Source: Nitrososphaerota archaeon
GTDB taxonomy: Archaea > Thermoproteota > Nitrososphaeria > Nitrososphaerales > Nitrosopumilaceae
Length of the DNA stretch: 45,032 bases
Reading direction: 5' to 3'
NCBI GenBank assembly: GCA_018263495.1
Contig: JAANXC010000038.1
Span: forward strand, 4-45,035
Position numbers and translations under genes: made by a program. Below the pieces are notes generated by a model. That model was not told the DNA's origin. It ran no database searches and saw nothing but the letters and a program-made list of their open reading frames with translations. Positions 1 to 7,745 of the stretch are shown here, one piece after another; within the stretch, counting starts at the first letter, position 1; each line of letters begins with the position of its first letter.

Positions 1-348
1 TATACTGACAAATGGCTTGTTGAGATTAAATCCAATCAGCTTAGCTATATCTACGGAACGCCCACCACCAATTCCAATAACCAGTTCGCTTTTGCTTTGG
101 CGTACTTTTTTTTCAATATCCTGTATTGTTTTTTGGTCATTTGTTTTAGCCAAATACCAATAACATTTAATTTTAGATGCAGTGAGGGACGCTTCAATTT
201 TCTTTTGAACTATTTTTTTAACATTGCTTCCTGAAACCAAGGAAATCTTTTTTGTTTTTTTTAATGAGTTTAGAAAACTTCCAATATTATCAATGTTTTT
301 TTCTCCGACAACAATTTGACGGGGTAGTTCCATTGTGTGTGCAGGCAT
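1..348 (-). CDS. egsA: sn-glycerol-1-phosphate dehydrogenase, N-terminal part (runs off the window)
   Basis: The 116 visible residues start at ATG 346-348 on the minus strand with MPAHTMELPRQIVVGE and reach the dinucleotide-binding motif GIGGGRSVDIAKL (about residues 92-104), followed by PFVSI. This matches the family of NAD(P)-dependent glycerol-1-phosphate dehydrogenases, which reduce dihydroxyacetone phosphate to make the backbone of archaeal ether lipids. The metal-binding C-terminal half lies outside the window. The gene diverges from psmB across 94 bases. An alternative start at Met6 (331-333) cannot be excluded. The gene is a good marker that the source is archaeal. Confidence 0.85.
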   Translation of the reverse strand, partial: MPAHTMELPRQIVVGEKNIDNIGSFLNSLKKTKKISLVSGSNVKKIVQKKIEASLTASKIKCYWYLAKTNDQKTIQDIEKKVRQSKSELVIGIGGGRSVDIAKLIGFNLNKPFVSI

Positions 349-442
349 ATTTTTTTTCCCTTTCAAGTGCTTATTATTTGCCTCACAAAAGTTATTTAAA
401 GGGTGAAAACAACTTGAAAACATCTCAAGCGAGGTATATTCT

Positions 443-1075
443 ATGACTACGAATATTGAAGATAAAATATTACACGGTACAACTACAGTAGGGATAAAGG
501 CATCAGATGGTGTCGTACTATGTGCTGATATGAGGGCAAGCGCTGGATATTTTATTGCCAATAACAACACAATGAAGATACAAAAGATCTACGATCATGC
601 TGGCTTAACATTAGCTGGCGGGGTTGCAGATGCACAAAACCTAACAGACATTTTGAGATATCATGCAAATATACACGCTGTTCAAACAAACGAAAACATT
701 ACGATAAGATCACTAGCAAGACTCTGCTCTCTCGTATTTCATCAAAACAGAGGTTATCCATTTATTGCTGACATCTTGCTTGGTGGTTATGATCGTGACG
801 GACCCGAATTAATTAATATAGACCAGTTCGGCTCTGTGGAACAAAAATCCTATGTAACAACTGGAAGCGGTTCACCTGTTGCATATGGTCTTTTAGAAGA
901 TGAGTATCGTAATGATCTTACTCTTGAAGATGCAAAAGCAATTGCTCTTCGTGCAGTGAAGGCTGCTATTGTAAGAAACATTGGAACCGGTGATGGAATC
1001 AACATCGCAGCAATAGACAAAAATGGATTCCAACTTTTGACAAAGGAACAAAAAAAATCTATCATTTCGCTTTAG
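443..1075 (+). CDS. psmB: Proteasome beta subunit (20S core, proteolytic)
   Basis: This 210-residue Ntn hydrolase has a 12-residue propeptide ending in His-Gly and a predicted autocatalytic Thr13 (HG/TTTVG). Counting from that Thr, Asp17 and Lys33, the residues that support the nucleophile, are present (CADMRAS and NNTMK). The C-terminal GTGDGINIAAID is also typical. It forms the two inner rings of the archaeal proteasome, which degrades unfolded proteins delivered by PAN or Cdc48-type ATPases. A purine-rich GAGGT lies about 11 bases before the ATG. The next gene, fttA, starts 7 bases after the stop, so the two are probably cotranscribed. Many thaumarchaea carry more than one beta subunit; this one looks catalytically competent. 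Confidence 0.95.
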   Translation: MTTNIEDKILHGTTTVGIKASDGVVLCADMRASAGYFIANNNTMKIQKIYDHAGLTLAGGVADAQNLTDILRYHANIHAVQTNENITIRSLARLCSLVFHQNRGYPFIADILLGGYDRDGPELINIDQFGSVEQKSYVTTGSGSPVAYGLLEDEYRNDLTLEDAKAIALRAVKAAIVRNIGTGDGINIAAIDKNGFQLLTKEQKKSIISL

Positions 1076-1082
1076 TGATTTA

Positions 1083-3017
1083 ATGCAAAAAAAGCAACAG
1101 CAGGAATTACCTAATAGCCAAAATATTATGGCAACCATACTGGCAAGTATACCCAAAGAAGCCAACGTGACCAAAATTGATTACGAGGGTCCACGATTTG
1201 CACTTTACACAAAAACCCCAAGATTCTTGATGGAAAATAACTCTATAATTTCAAATCTGGTTAAGGAGATCAAAAAGCGAATTGTAATTCGAATAGATGA
1301 ATCAATCAGAAAAAATGAAGACGATGTAAGGAAAATTCTTATCGAAAATGTACCAAAGGAGGCAAACCTACAGGCAATATTTTTTGATACTGCAACAGGC
1401 GAAGTCTCGATAGAGGTAAAACGTCCATGGCTTTGTCAGAGAAATGCTGAAGAGTTTAACCATGCTGAAATTGCTGAAAAAACAGGCTGGAAGCCACGTA
1501 TAAGAAAATCTACAACTAAACCATCAAACACAATCAAGTCGATAAACTACCAGCTTAAAATTTCATCATCTGATAGGGTAAAGCACCTCAAACAAGTTGG
1601 CGAACAAATTTTCAGACCGCGTCTTGCACAAAAATCTGAAGTATCACTGCTAACACTTGGAGGTTTTGGTCAGGTTGGTAGGTCATGCATGTTGTTAACC
1701 ACCCCTGACAGCAAAGTTTTGGTTGATTGTGGAATAAACCCTGGCGCACGCACTCCCAGAGAATCTTTTCCGCGTCTTGACTGGGCAAACATAACTCTTG
1801 ATGAACTAGACGCCGTGGTAATAGGTCATGCACATCTTGACCACTCGGGGTTTTTGCCAGTGCTGCTTAAGTATGGATATAAGGGCCCAATTTTCTGCAC
1901 GGAACCAACGCTTCCTATGATGAATCTCATACAGCTAGACGCAATCAAGGTTGCACTAGCTCAAGGAAGAACACCGATGTATGCAGACAGAGATGTCTTT
2001 CAAGTGATGAGACAGACGGTTACTATTCCTTATGGGGCAGTAACTGATATCTCACCAGACATCAAACTGGTACTGTCAAATGCTGGACATATTTTAGGTT
2101 CTGCAACGTGTCATTTTCACATAGGCAACGGCGAGCACAACTTTGTGTACACTGGTGATATCAAATATGGCAAAAGCATGCTTCTTGAAAGTGCCAACAC
2201 AAACTATCCACGGGTAGAAACCTTGCTTATCGAAAGCACATATGGTCTGAAAGAAGACATACAACCAGATAGACAGGAAGTTGAATCCGCATTCGTCGCC
2301 TCGGTCAATTCAGTTCTCAAAGAGGGAGGTAAGGTTCTCATTCCTATACCTGCAGTTGGGAGGGCACAAGAGCTTATGTTAGTTATCGATCAGTACATGA
2401 AATCTGGCGATCTTGTTGAAGCTCCAGTCTTTATGGAAGGAATGATACAGGAAGCTACTGCAATACATGAAGCTTTTCCAGAATATCTAGTAAGGGATCT
2501 CAAAAAGAAAATTTTAGAAACTGATGACAATCCATTTGATTCTGAATACTTTACAAACATTGAACATCAGGACGGGAGGGACGAAGCGTTACGAGACAAT
2601 TCGCCATGTATTATTATTGCAACATCTGGAATGCTTGAGGGTGGACCAGTTCTTGAGTACTTTAAGAACATTGCACCACACACAAAAAACAAGATCTTGT
2701 TTGTCTCCTATCAGGTGAATGGTACACTAGGCAGAAGGGTGATGGATGGAGCCAGACAAGTTTCAATATTGGGAAAAGATGGAAAAATTGAAGTTGTTTC
2801 GATAAACTGCGGTACAGAAAGACTTGATGGTTTTAGTGGACATAGCGACTACAATCAGCTTATGTCGTTTGTTCACAGACTACGACCTAAACTAAGACGC
2901 GTTCTTGTAAATCATGGTGAAAAGAGAAAATCGGAAAATCTGTCGATGTCAATACGTAGAATGTATAGAGTTTCGTCACATTATCCACAAGTTCAAGAAG
3001 CGATTAAATTATTTTAG
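1083..3017 (+). CDS. fttA: FttA/aCPSF1 transcription termination ribonuclease (KH + metallo-beta-lactamase + beta-CASP)
   Basis: The 644-residue length matches archaeal aCPSF1. Residues 1 to about 180 form the N-terminal KH region. The metallo-beta-lactamase core follows, with the metal motif HAHLDH at 249-254. The beta-CASP domain follows and the C-terminal motif GFSGHSD lies near residue 583. FttA is known in other archaea as a 5'-3' exonuclease and endonuclease homologous to eukaryotic CPSF73 that cuts nascent RNA at U-rich tracts and releases RNA polymerase. This fits the T-rich runs that follow several genes in this window. It starts 7 bases after psmB. Its 3' end overlaps the convergent SepF-like gene by 9 bases. 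All key metal ligands appear present. Confidence 0.93.
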   Translation: MQKKQQQELPNSQNIMATILASIPKEANVTKIDYEGPRFALYTKTPRFLMENNSIISNLVKEIKKRIVIRIDESIRKNEDDVRKILIENVPKEANLQAIFFDTATGEVSIEVKRPWLCQRNAEEFNHAEIAEKTGWKPRIRKSTTKPSNTIKSINYQLKISSSDRVKHLKQVGEQIFRPRLAQKSEVSLLTLGGFGQVGRSCMLLTTPDSKVLVDCGINPGARTPRESFPRLDWANITLDELDAVVIGHAHLDHSGFLPVLLKYGYKGPIFCTEPTLPMMNLIQLDAIKVALAQGRTPMYADRDVFQVMRQTVTIPYGAVTDISPDIKLVLSNAGHILGSATCHFHIGNGEHNFVYTGDIKYGKSMLLESANTNYPRVETLLIESTYGLKEDIQPDRQEVESAFVASVNSVLKEGGKVLIPIPAVGRAQELMLVIDQYMKSGDLVEAPVFMEGMIQEATAIHEAFPEYLVRDLKKKILETDDNPFDSEYFTNIEHQDGRDEALRDNSPCIIIATSGMLEGGPVLEYFKNIAPHTKNKILFVSYQVNGTLGRRVMDGARQVSILGKDGKIEVVSINCGTERLDGFSGHSDYNQLMSFVHRLRPKLRRVLVNHGEKRKSENLSMSIRRMYRVSSHYPQVQEAIKLF

Positions 3018-3287
3018 ATCGTAATCAGGCTTCCAAATTTTTATTCGTGGTGGAGTTACAACAATTCTTTCTTCACCAAGTCGTGCAATGTCTGCACCTG
3101 AATCTCTTGCGATTACATATAGCTCTTCTACAATCTTCCTCAGTTTCTCAACATCCTTGTGAGCAAGTGGTGTAACGCGGAGGATTAGGATCATACCTTT
3201 TTTGATATCCTCCTTGATTGTGTGGATATCACTAGGGTCTCTAATTGTAATTGCCTTTAGATATGTGGGATTTGCCTGCTTTTGCAT
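3009..3287 (-). CDS. sepF: SepF-like cell division protein (DUF552), short form
   Basis: The 92-residue product carries the SepF core: YLKAITIRDPSDIHTIKEDI, then LRVTPLAHKDVEKL, then the signature DIARLGEERIVVTPPRIKIW near the C terminus. SepF proteins form dimers that link FtsZ to the membrane. In archaea studied so far, an N-terminal amphipathic helix does the anchoring. Here only about eight residues (MQKQANPT) precede the fold, so that helix seems absent. Thaumarchaea divide mainly with Cdv/ESCRT-III proteins while keeping an FtsZ homologue, so the role here is uncertain. The gene converges on fttA with a 9-base overlap. I saw no longer in-frame start. Confidence 0.75.
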   Translation of the reverse strand: MQKQANPTYLKAITIRDPSDIHTIKEDIKKGMILILRVTPLAHKDVEKLRKIVEELYVIARDSGADIARLGEERIVVTPPRIKIWKPDYDLK

Positions 3288-3356
3288 CAGCTATCTTGCG
3301 ATCAGCTTCTCATAAAGTCTTTCTTATTTTTTTACTAGTAAATAGTAATTTGATGT

Positions 3357-4370
3357 CTAAATTCTCAATTTTATATATGAAGTTTCTTCGGCAGGCTTTG
3401 TAGAAATTTCTCTACCATCTTCGTTTTTGTGAACAAGAACAATACCAGTTTTGTTTTTTGGTGCGTCAGAGTAACGCAGTGTAACACTAGCTGAAAACTC
3501 TACATGTTTACCTATGCTGTCACCTCTTAACAAAACAGTTGGTCCAACATTTTCTTTATCTTCAAGCAAGATGTCATTCGGTAACGCCAGTACCTTGATC
3601 ATCTCGTTTTCATCTTTGTTTCTTCCAACAATCAGCTTTACATTTTTATCCAGCCTAAAATGCCTTCCAATTTTTAACAAGTCTATGTCGTTTGTTGTTG
3701 GTGTTTCAATATGTTTGAACAAATCTTTAGCTCTTAATGAGAATGCTGGGTCTGTCAGGAGACAACCTCCTCCTGCATTGGGTGGATCTTCAATACCAAA
3801 TTCTTTTGCCATTTGTAGCTGTTCTTTTCTTGAACGACCTCTTATCATGCCAAGGTCTTTTCTTTTTATCAAACCGTTCTTTTCAGGATCTGTGGCAGGT
3901 AGCAATCCAGCAGATAATGGTCTGACAATTTTACCTTCCAAGCCAGACAGCTTTTCAATTTTTTTTAATGCGGGTGCAAACTGACTCATAGGTCTTTGTC
4001 CAAGTACTTCACCTGAAATAATAAATTCTGCACCAATCTCTTCCATGTGTTTCTTACCAGCTTCAAACATCATTGCTCTGCAATCAATGCACGGATTCAT
4101 TCCAGAGCCAAAACCATACTTTGGATGTTTTAGCATCTCAATGTATTCGTCTCCAAGATAAACTGTTTTTAGATTAACTCCTAGATTTTCTGCCTTTCCT
4201 CTAATCTCAGAGCCACAACCTTTACCACAATCGAAATCACAAAACGGTGTCTTGATCGCAACTGCTGAAACTTCAAAGCCTTGCTTCTGCATTGTTTTTA
4301 CAGCAAGTGTACTATCTAATCCACCAGAAAGCAATGCAACAACTTTCTTTTTCCCTTGCTTTTCTGCCAT
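3357..4370 (-). CDS. PP-loop ATPase, MnmA/ThiI-like tRNA thiolation enzyme
   Basis: From Met at 4370 (MAEKQGKKKVVALLSGGLDS) the product is 337 residues. It has an N-terminal PP-loop (SGGLDS) for adenylation, CDFDCGKGCG and NPCIDCRAMMF Cys clusters, and GGGCLLTDP in the middle. PP-loop proteins of the MnmA/ThiI group activate a tRNA uridine with ATP so that sulfur can replace oxygen. The arrangement of PP-loop, CxxC and the GGGCLLT segment fits a tRNA 2- or 4-thiouridine synthase, but I cannot assign the modified position. The reading frame extends 15 codons further upstream. I prefer the Met start because alignable sequence begins there. It is divergent from the M24 peptidase gene. Confidence 0.75.
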   Translation of the reverse strand: MAEKQGKKKVVALLSGGLDSTLAVKTMQKQGFEVSAVAIKTPFCDFDCGKGCGSEIRGKAENLGVNLKTVYLGDEYIEMLKHPKYGFGSGMNPCIDCRAMMFEAGKKHMEEIGAEFIISGEVLGQRPMSQFAPALKKIEKLSGLEGKIVRPLSAGLLPATDPEKNGLIKRKDLGMIRGRSRKEQLQMAKEFGIEDPPNAGGGCLLTDPAFSLRAKDLFKHIETPTTNDIDLLKIGRHFRLDKNVKLIVGRNKDENEMIKVLALPNDILLEDKENVGPTVLLRGDSIGKHVEFSASVTLRYSDAPKNKTGIVLVHKNEDGREISTKPAEETSYIKLRI

Positions 4371-4442
4371 TAAACTTACAGAATAATATGCATATACAAA
4401 CTTTGCAACATACATAAATTCACAAAAACATCTTTTTGAACA

Positions 4443-5504
4443 ATGAAGGCACGCAGAAAAAGGCTGGAAAAATACTGCAACGCACTCAACTGTGATACTC
4501 TTGTGACGTTTGAACCTGAGAACCTATTCTATCTGACTGGCTTTTGGGGAGAGGCAATAGGCATTTTAGAAAAGGGCGGAAAAACCACGATTATTGCTCC
4601 AGAACTAGAGGCACAAAGGGCAAAGGAAGATTCAATCAACTGCAATGTTGTAACTTCGCAAAGGGGCGGTCTTGTATCTTCATTAGCTTCTACCATAAAG
4701 AAGAAAAAAATCTGCACCGATTGTCAGAACTATCCTGTAATGCAGTCATTAAAAAAATCAATTTCAAAACTAAAACAATCTTCTGATCCATTTTACAACT
4801 CACGCATAATCAAAGATTCCGAAGAGATTCGTATCTTGAAAAAAGCATCTTCTGTTATAGATGAGATGTTTGAGCTCTGCACCCAAACCATCAAGAAAGG
4901 CAGAACGGAATCGGAACTACAGACAATTTTGATGTCATTTGCAAACGCAAATGATCTATTTGATACTGGTTATCGTTCCACGTTGAATCCATTGATAATA
5001 GCTAGCGGTACAAATTCTTCACTTCCACATGCACAGGTTACCAAGAGAAAATTTGCAGATGGTGATATGATTACGGTAGATTTGACCTTGCGATACAAAG
5101 GATATGTGTCTGATGCAACCAGAACGTTTGGACTCGGTACCATCTCTAAGGAAAAAAGAACAGTTTACGAAATTGTAAAAGAATCGCAAAAAATCGGACT
5201 GAAAGCTGTGAGACCTCAAAAGACCTGCGCATCAGTGGATGATGCATGCAGAAAGATCATAGAAGAGCATAGCTACGGACCACATTTTATTCATTCAACT
5301 GGTCATGGAATAGGACTAGATGTTCATGAAAATCCGAGCATTTCTGGCAAAAGTAAGGAAAAGCTGAAAAAGGACATGGCAATCACAGTCGAGCCTGGCA
5401 TATACATACCAAAAAGGTTCGGCGTTCGCATCGAGGACTCGCTAATAGTAAAGGACAGAGCAGCTGTGATGCACAAGTTTACGAAAGACCTGATTGTAAT
5501 TTGA
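4443..5504 (+). CDS. M24-family metallopeptidase (Xaa-Pro aminopeptidase/prolidase-like)
   Basis: The 353-residue protein has a creatinase-type N-terminal domain (to about residue 120) and a pita-bread C-terminal domain. The dimetal ligands are visible in order: an Asp in DLTLRYKGYVSD, a second Asp in DATRTFG, His in HSTGHGIGLDVHE, Glu in VEPGIYIP and Glu in RFGVRIEDS. Such enzymes remove N-terminal residues before proline or split X-Pro dipeptides. The complete ligand set makes it probably active. Xaa-Pro aminopeptidase and prolidase cannot be separated by eye. It diverges from the tRNA thiolase gene with 72 bases between starts. Confidence 0.88.
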   Translation: MKARRKRLEKYCNALNCDTLVTFEPENLFYLTGFWGEAIGILEKGGKTTIIAPELEAQRAKEDSINCNVVTSQRGGLVSSLASTIKKKKICTDCQNYPVMQSLKKSISKLKQSSDPFYNSRIIKDSEEIRILKKASSVIDEMFELCTQTIKKGRTESELQTILMSFANANDLFDTGYRSTLNPLIIASGTNSSLPHAQVTKRKFADGDMITVDLTLRYKGYVSDATRTFGLGTISKEKRTVYEIVKESQKIGLKAVRPQKTCASVDDACRKIIEEHSYGPHFIHSTGHGIGLDVHENPSISGKSKEKLKKDMAITVEPGIYIPKRFGVRIEDSLIVKDRAAVMHKFTKDLIVI

Positions 5505-5508
5505 TCAC

Positions 5509-5592
5509 TGTCTCCTAAAGTATCTTAAAACAATATCAACAGACCTCTTTTCTTTGCAGCGTCAAATTTCCAATGACAGAAATTAGGAGACA
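5509..5592 (+). other. Nested inverted repeat after the M24 peptidase gene
   Basis: TGTCTCCTAA at 5509-5518 is an exact inverted repeat of TTAGGAGACA at 5583-5592. Inside it, TTTCT (5549-5553) pairs with AGAAA (5578-5582), and GTCA (5561-5564) with TGAC (5574-5577). The 3' side is therefore 19 contiguous pairing bases, while the 5' side is broken by loops. It may be the end of the upstream transcript, part of the leader of the gene at 5696, or chance. Confidence 0.3.
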
Positions 5593-5695
5593 TTAAGAGA
5601 CATTGTTCTATGACATAAAAAGCAAAACCAAAACAGACTGGTTTGTCTATCTTTGTCGACTTTTTTCTACTTTAACAATTTTTTCTAGAGAAACC

Positions 5696-5974
5696 ATGAG
5701 CAACTGGTACGATCCGGACCATCTTTCTGATGGTAAAGTAAGAGACATCAGTGTACATGAAGAGCATCCTGACGATTGGGACTGTGAGATAGAGTTGAAT
5801 TGCCACAAGACAGAAAACAGTGGTCGCGTGTCAACTGTGTTTATGAGATATTTGCGTGATAAATATGGAGAAAACACAGCCGATAGAGCACTCAAACGCG
5901 CTCAGAAAAGAGAGCAGCGGGCGAGAGGAGAAGACATGCCAACTGTATCAACAGAAATGGCAGGCGTTTTCTAG
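5696..5974 (+). CDS. Hypothetical acidic/basic small protein
   Basis: I do not recognise this 92-residue protein, which starts MSNWYDPDHLSDGKVRD at 5696. The first half is acidic with many Asp, Glu and His residues plus a DDWDCEIELNCHKTE stretch. The second half is a basic helix (LRDKYGENTADRALKRAQKR) followed by a polar tail. The frame is open for 31 codons further upstream, but that part is Phe/Thr-rich and looks like leader. The start is preceded by the T-rich stretch at 5664-5686 with a weak TATA-like TTTAACAATT about 20-25 bases away. A soluble cytosolic protein is likely. No function is assigned. Confidence 0.6.
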   Translation: MSNWYDPDHLSDGKVRDISVHEEHPDDWDCEIELNCHKTENSGRVSTVFMRYLRDKYGENTADRALKRAQKREQRARGEDMPTVSTEMAGVF

Positions 5975-6023
5975 GCAAAACACACTTTGCAAACTTCATA
6001 AAGCCAGAAAAATCTGGTAAATC

Positions 6024-6107
6024 ATGGCGTTACGAAAAAGGGGAAAGCATAAGAGATGGGCGGACCAAAAGGCTGATCGCAGAAAAAGCAAGCAGAAAAA
6101 ACGCTAG
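6024..6107 (+). CDS. 27-residue, highly basic micropeptide
   Basis: ATG at 6024 opens 27 codons: MALRKRGKHKRWADQKADRR, then a tail of Lys, Ser, Gln and Arg ending in KKR. More than half of the residues are Arg or Lys and there is no hydrophobic core, so it probably binds RNA or DNA. Size and composition recall the very small ribosomal protein eL41, but I cannot align the two, so that is speculation. It lies 50 bases after the preceding hypothetical gene and 38 before another small ORF. Clean start and stop and a codon pattern like its neighbours support coding. Confidence 0.5.
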   Translation: MALRKRGKHKRWADQKADRRKSKQKKR

Positions 6108-6144
6108 TTAAAAAAATTATATAATTTGTAGAAGGTTGTTTTTT

Positions 6145-6291
6145 GTGGAAGTTGAAAGTTGTGAGAACTGTAAGGGCTGGCATAAAAATTTAGATTTGAA
6201 GGCACAAAAGTACGGCCAAAATTTTCCGCTAACAAGGAACCCGTTCAAGAAATGGCACGTTAATTGCAGATGTTCTTGCCATAAAAGCTAG
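6145..6291 (+). CDS. 48-residue Cys/His-rich microprotein (putative zinc binding)
   Basis: A GTG at 6145 opens a 48-residue frame beginning VEVESCENCKGWHKN and ending WHVNCRCSCHKS. CxxC-x3-H near the N terminus and a CxCxCH cluster at the C terminus give enough ligands for one zinc site or a small metal cluster. The stop lies 4 bases before the end of the convergent SRPBCC gene. A GTG start and small size lower certainty, but the spaced Cys pairs are unlikely in random AT-rich DNA. It is one of several Cys-rich microproteins in this part of the window. Confidence 0.5.
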   Translation: MEVESCENCKGWHKNLDLKAQKYGQNFPLTRNPFKKWHVNCRCSCHKS

Positions 6292-6294
6292 GGT

Positions 6295-6735
6295 CTAGTT
6301 TCTTTCGATATCTGATTTTAGATTCTGCAATGATTTAGTGTAAAACTGCTTCAAGAATTTAGAAAACTCTAAAAACTCTTTTTTCTTTTTATTACTGATA
6401 AAGTAAGATTGCCATGTAACTTTGACCCTACCATCGCTTGTCTTTTTCATTGAGATAGTTGCTAAATATGCCAGTAACGGCAATCCCGTAATTGCAATGT
6501 AAGAAAAACCCTTTTTTGGAGACCACTCTACAATATGTTCTTCAACGTTAGAACCGTCTTCAAAAGAAATTAATCTTCTTGCACCCACACCATATTTTTT
6601 TTGTGTCAAAAATTTAGACGATTTTTGTTCTTCCAACCAATCTAGTTTTGTAATCTTGCTCAGTTTTTTCCAGACTGCTTCTACGCTGGCCTTAACCACT
6701 ACGCTTCTTTTTGCCGATCCCTCATGTTTTTCCAT
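6295..6735 (-). CDS. SRPBCC/START-like ligand-binding protein
   Basis: The 146-residue protein begins with the pattern of the SRPBCC fold: SVVVKASVEAVWKKLSKI (strand then the first helix), a central GARRLISFEDGSNVEEHIVEW segment, and a long C-terminal helix (FLEFSKFLKQFYTKSLQNLK). Members hold a hydrophobic ligand in a deep pocket and include polyketide cyclases and lipid carriers. The ligand here is unknown. It lies 9 bases downstream of the nuclease gene at 6745-7416, so the pair is probably one transcript, which gives no obvious functional link. Confidence 0.7.
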   Translation of the reverse strand: MEKHEGSAKRSVVVKASVEAVWKKLSKITKLDWLEEQKSSKFLTQKKYGVGARRLISFEDGSNVEEHIVEWSPKKGFSYIAITGLPLLAYLATISMKKTSDGRVKVTWQSYFISNKKKKEFLEFSKFLKQFYTKSLQNLKSDIERN

Positions 6736-6744
6736 ACCAAAACC

Positions 6745-7416
6745 TCATCGGTCTCCTATTTTACCAGTTTTGTACTCTTCAATCATCTCTTCCAGCTTCT
6801 TAACATACAGAGAAGGGTCATCCTTATGCACATCGAGTGCTCCGTCTTCGGTAACGGTAAGAATTACAATCTGATCAATCTTTTCGCCAGTACGCTCTTC
6901 CCAGGCAATAGAATAGAATGTAGCCTGCACAAGATAGTTCTCATTTATCTCATCACGCTTCCTTGACGCAGTCTTAAAATCAATGATGGATAGTTTACCA
7001 TCATACTCTGCTATACAGTCAACTGTTCCAGCTAGACGTAAACGTTTACTGTAAATTGCCTTTTCCAAAACTCTAATTTGATCAATTTTATCTAGTGACG
7101 GTATCATTAACTGAAAAAGACCTGCTGCTAGTACACCATGATTTCCAACAAGGTCAGTTTCGGGTTTGTTTGATAAACAATTTTCAATAAGTTTATGCAC
7201 TTTGTTTCCTCTAGTGGTGGCAGTTCTCATCACATGATCTGCAACATCATCGCCAACAGATTCTCTCCACGATAATATGCCATCAGGCGTGTAATTCTTC
7301 AAAAGTGATGTGATACTGATGAAAGTACCATCCGGTGTTTCATAGTGCCTTACATCATCAACCTTTATCTGCTTAATTTCAGGAATTTCTCTTTTAGGCA
7401 TATGTGTAAAAGTCAT
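6745..7416 (-). CDS. PD-(D/E)XK nuclease, RecB/MGME1-like exonuclease
   Basis: The 223-residue protein has the ordered motifs of the RecB-type nuclease fold. His and Glu of the first helix lie in RGNKVHKLIENCL, the metal-binding Asp in AGTVDCIAEYDGKL, the D-x-K catalytic pair in SIIDFKTASRK, and the Gln/Tyr helix in YLVQATFYSIAWEE. This order resembles MGME1-type single-strand DNA exonucleases and the nuclease domains of RecB and Cas4, but the iron-sulfur cysteines of Cas4 are absent. A repair or replication role is inferred. The start at 7416 lies about 25 bases from an AATAAAAT box shared with the divergent gene at 7473. Met6 (7401) is an alternative start. Confidence 0.75.
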   Translation of the reverse strand: MTFTHMPKREIPEIKQIKVDDVRHYETPDGTFISITSLLKNYTPDGILSWRESVGDDVADHVMRTATTRGNKVHKLIENCLSNKPETDLVGNHGVLAAGLFQLMIPSLDKIDQIRVLEKAIYSKRLRLAGTVDCIAEYDGKLSIIDFKTASRKRDEINENYLVQATFYSIAWEERTGEKIDQIVILTVTEDGALDVHKDDPSLYVKKLEEMIEEYKTGKIGDR

Positions 7417-7472
7417 GAATTACAAACTATGCCTACTAAACACTATTTTATTTCTTGGGCGTATTTTTTTTG

Positions 7473-7712
7473 ATGGCAAATCAAGTTCTAGTCCATGTAA
7501 AGACATCAAAAGGAACATGGGAAACCACGTTTCAGAAATCAACCAGAATAAAGGATGTGATACTTGGTTCAAGGATGCATTTTAGATTACCAAAAGAGAC
7601 CAATCTTGTTTTATGTAGACAAGAGTTACCCCATGTAGACTTCGATCCAGACAGAGCACTGGTAAACTATAACATAATTGACGGTGAAATCTTGATTCTA
7701 AAGGAATTATGA
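7473..7712 (+). CDS. Small beta-grasp (ubiquitin-like) protein, function unknown
   Basis: The 79-residue product from ATG 7473 reads as a beta-grasp pattern: strand VLVHVKTSKGTWETTF forming a hairpin, helix STRIKDVILGSRM, strands ETNLVLCRQ and ALVNYNIIDGEILILKEL. The final segment, NYNIIDGEILIL, closely resembles the last turn and strand of ubiquitin-like and YukD/EsaB proteins. There is no C-terminal Gly-Gly, so conjugation like SAMP or ubiquitin is unlikely. An ATTTTATT box 20-30 bases before the ATG suggests a leaderless mRNA and overlaps the promoter of the divergent nuclease. The next gene starts 33 bases later. Fold by eye only. Confidence 0.6.
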   Translation: MANQVLVHVKTSKGTWETTFQKSTRIKDVILGSRMHFRLPKETNLVLCRQELPHVDFDPDRALVNYNIIDGEILILKEL

Positions 7713-7745
7713 TGGCATTAAATACTTTGAATGTAACTTAGAATT

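Noticed and set aside
252..446. 64-codon plus-strand frame before psmB
   Set aside because: It lies opposite the start of egsA and the promoter gap; the egsA reading on the minus strand has clear family motifs.
3514..3984. 156-codon plus-strand frame
   Set aside because: It is the antisense of the PP-loop thiolase, with Ser/Phe/Pro-rich composition typical of shadow frames.
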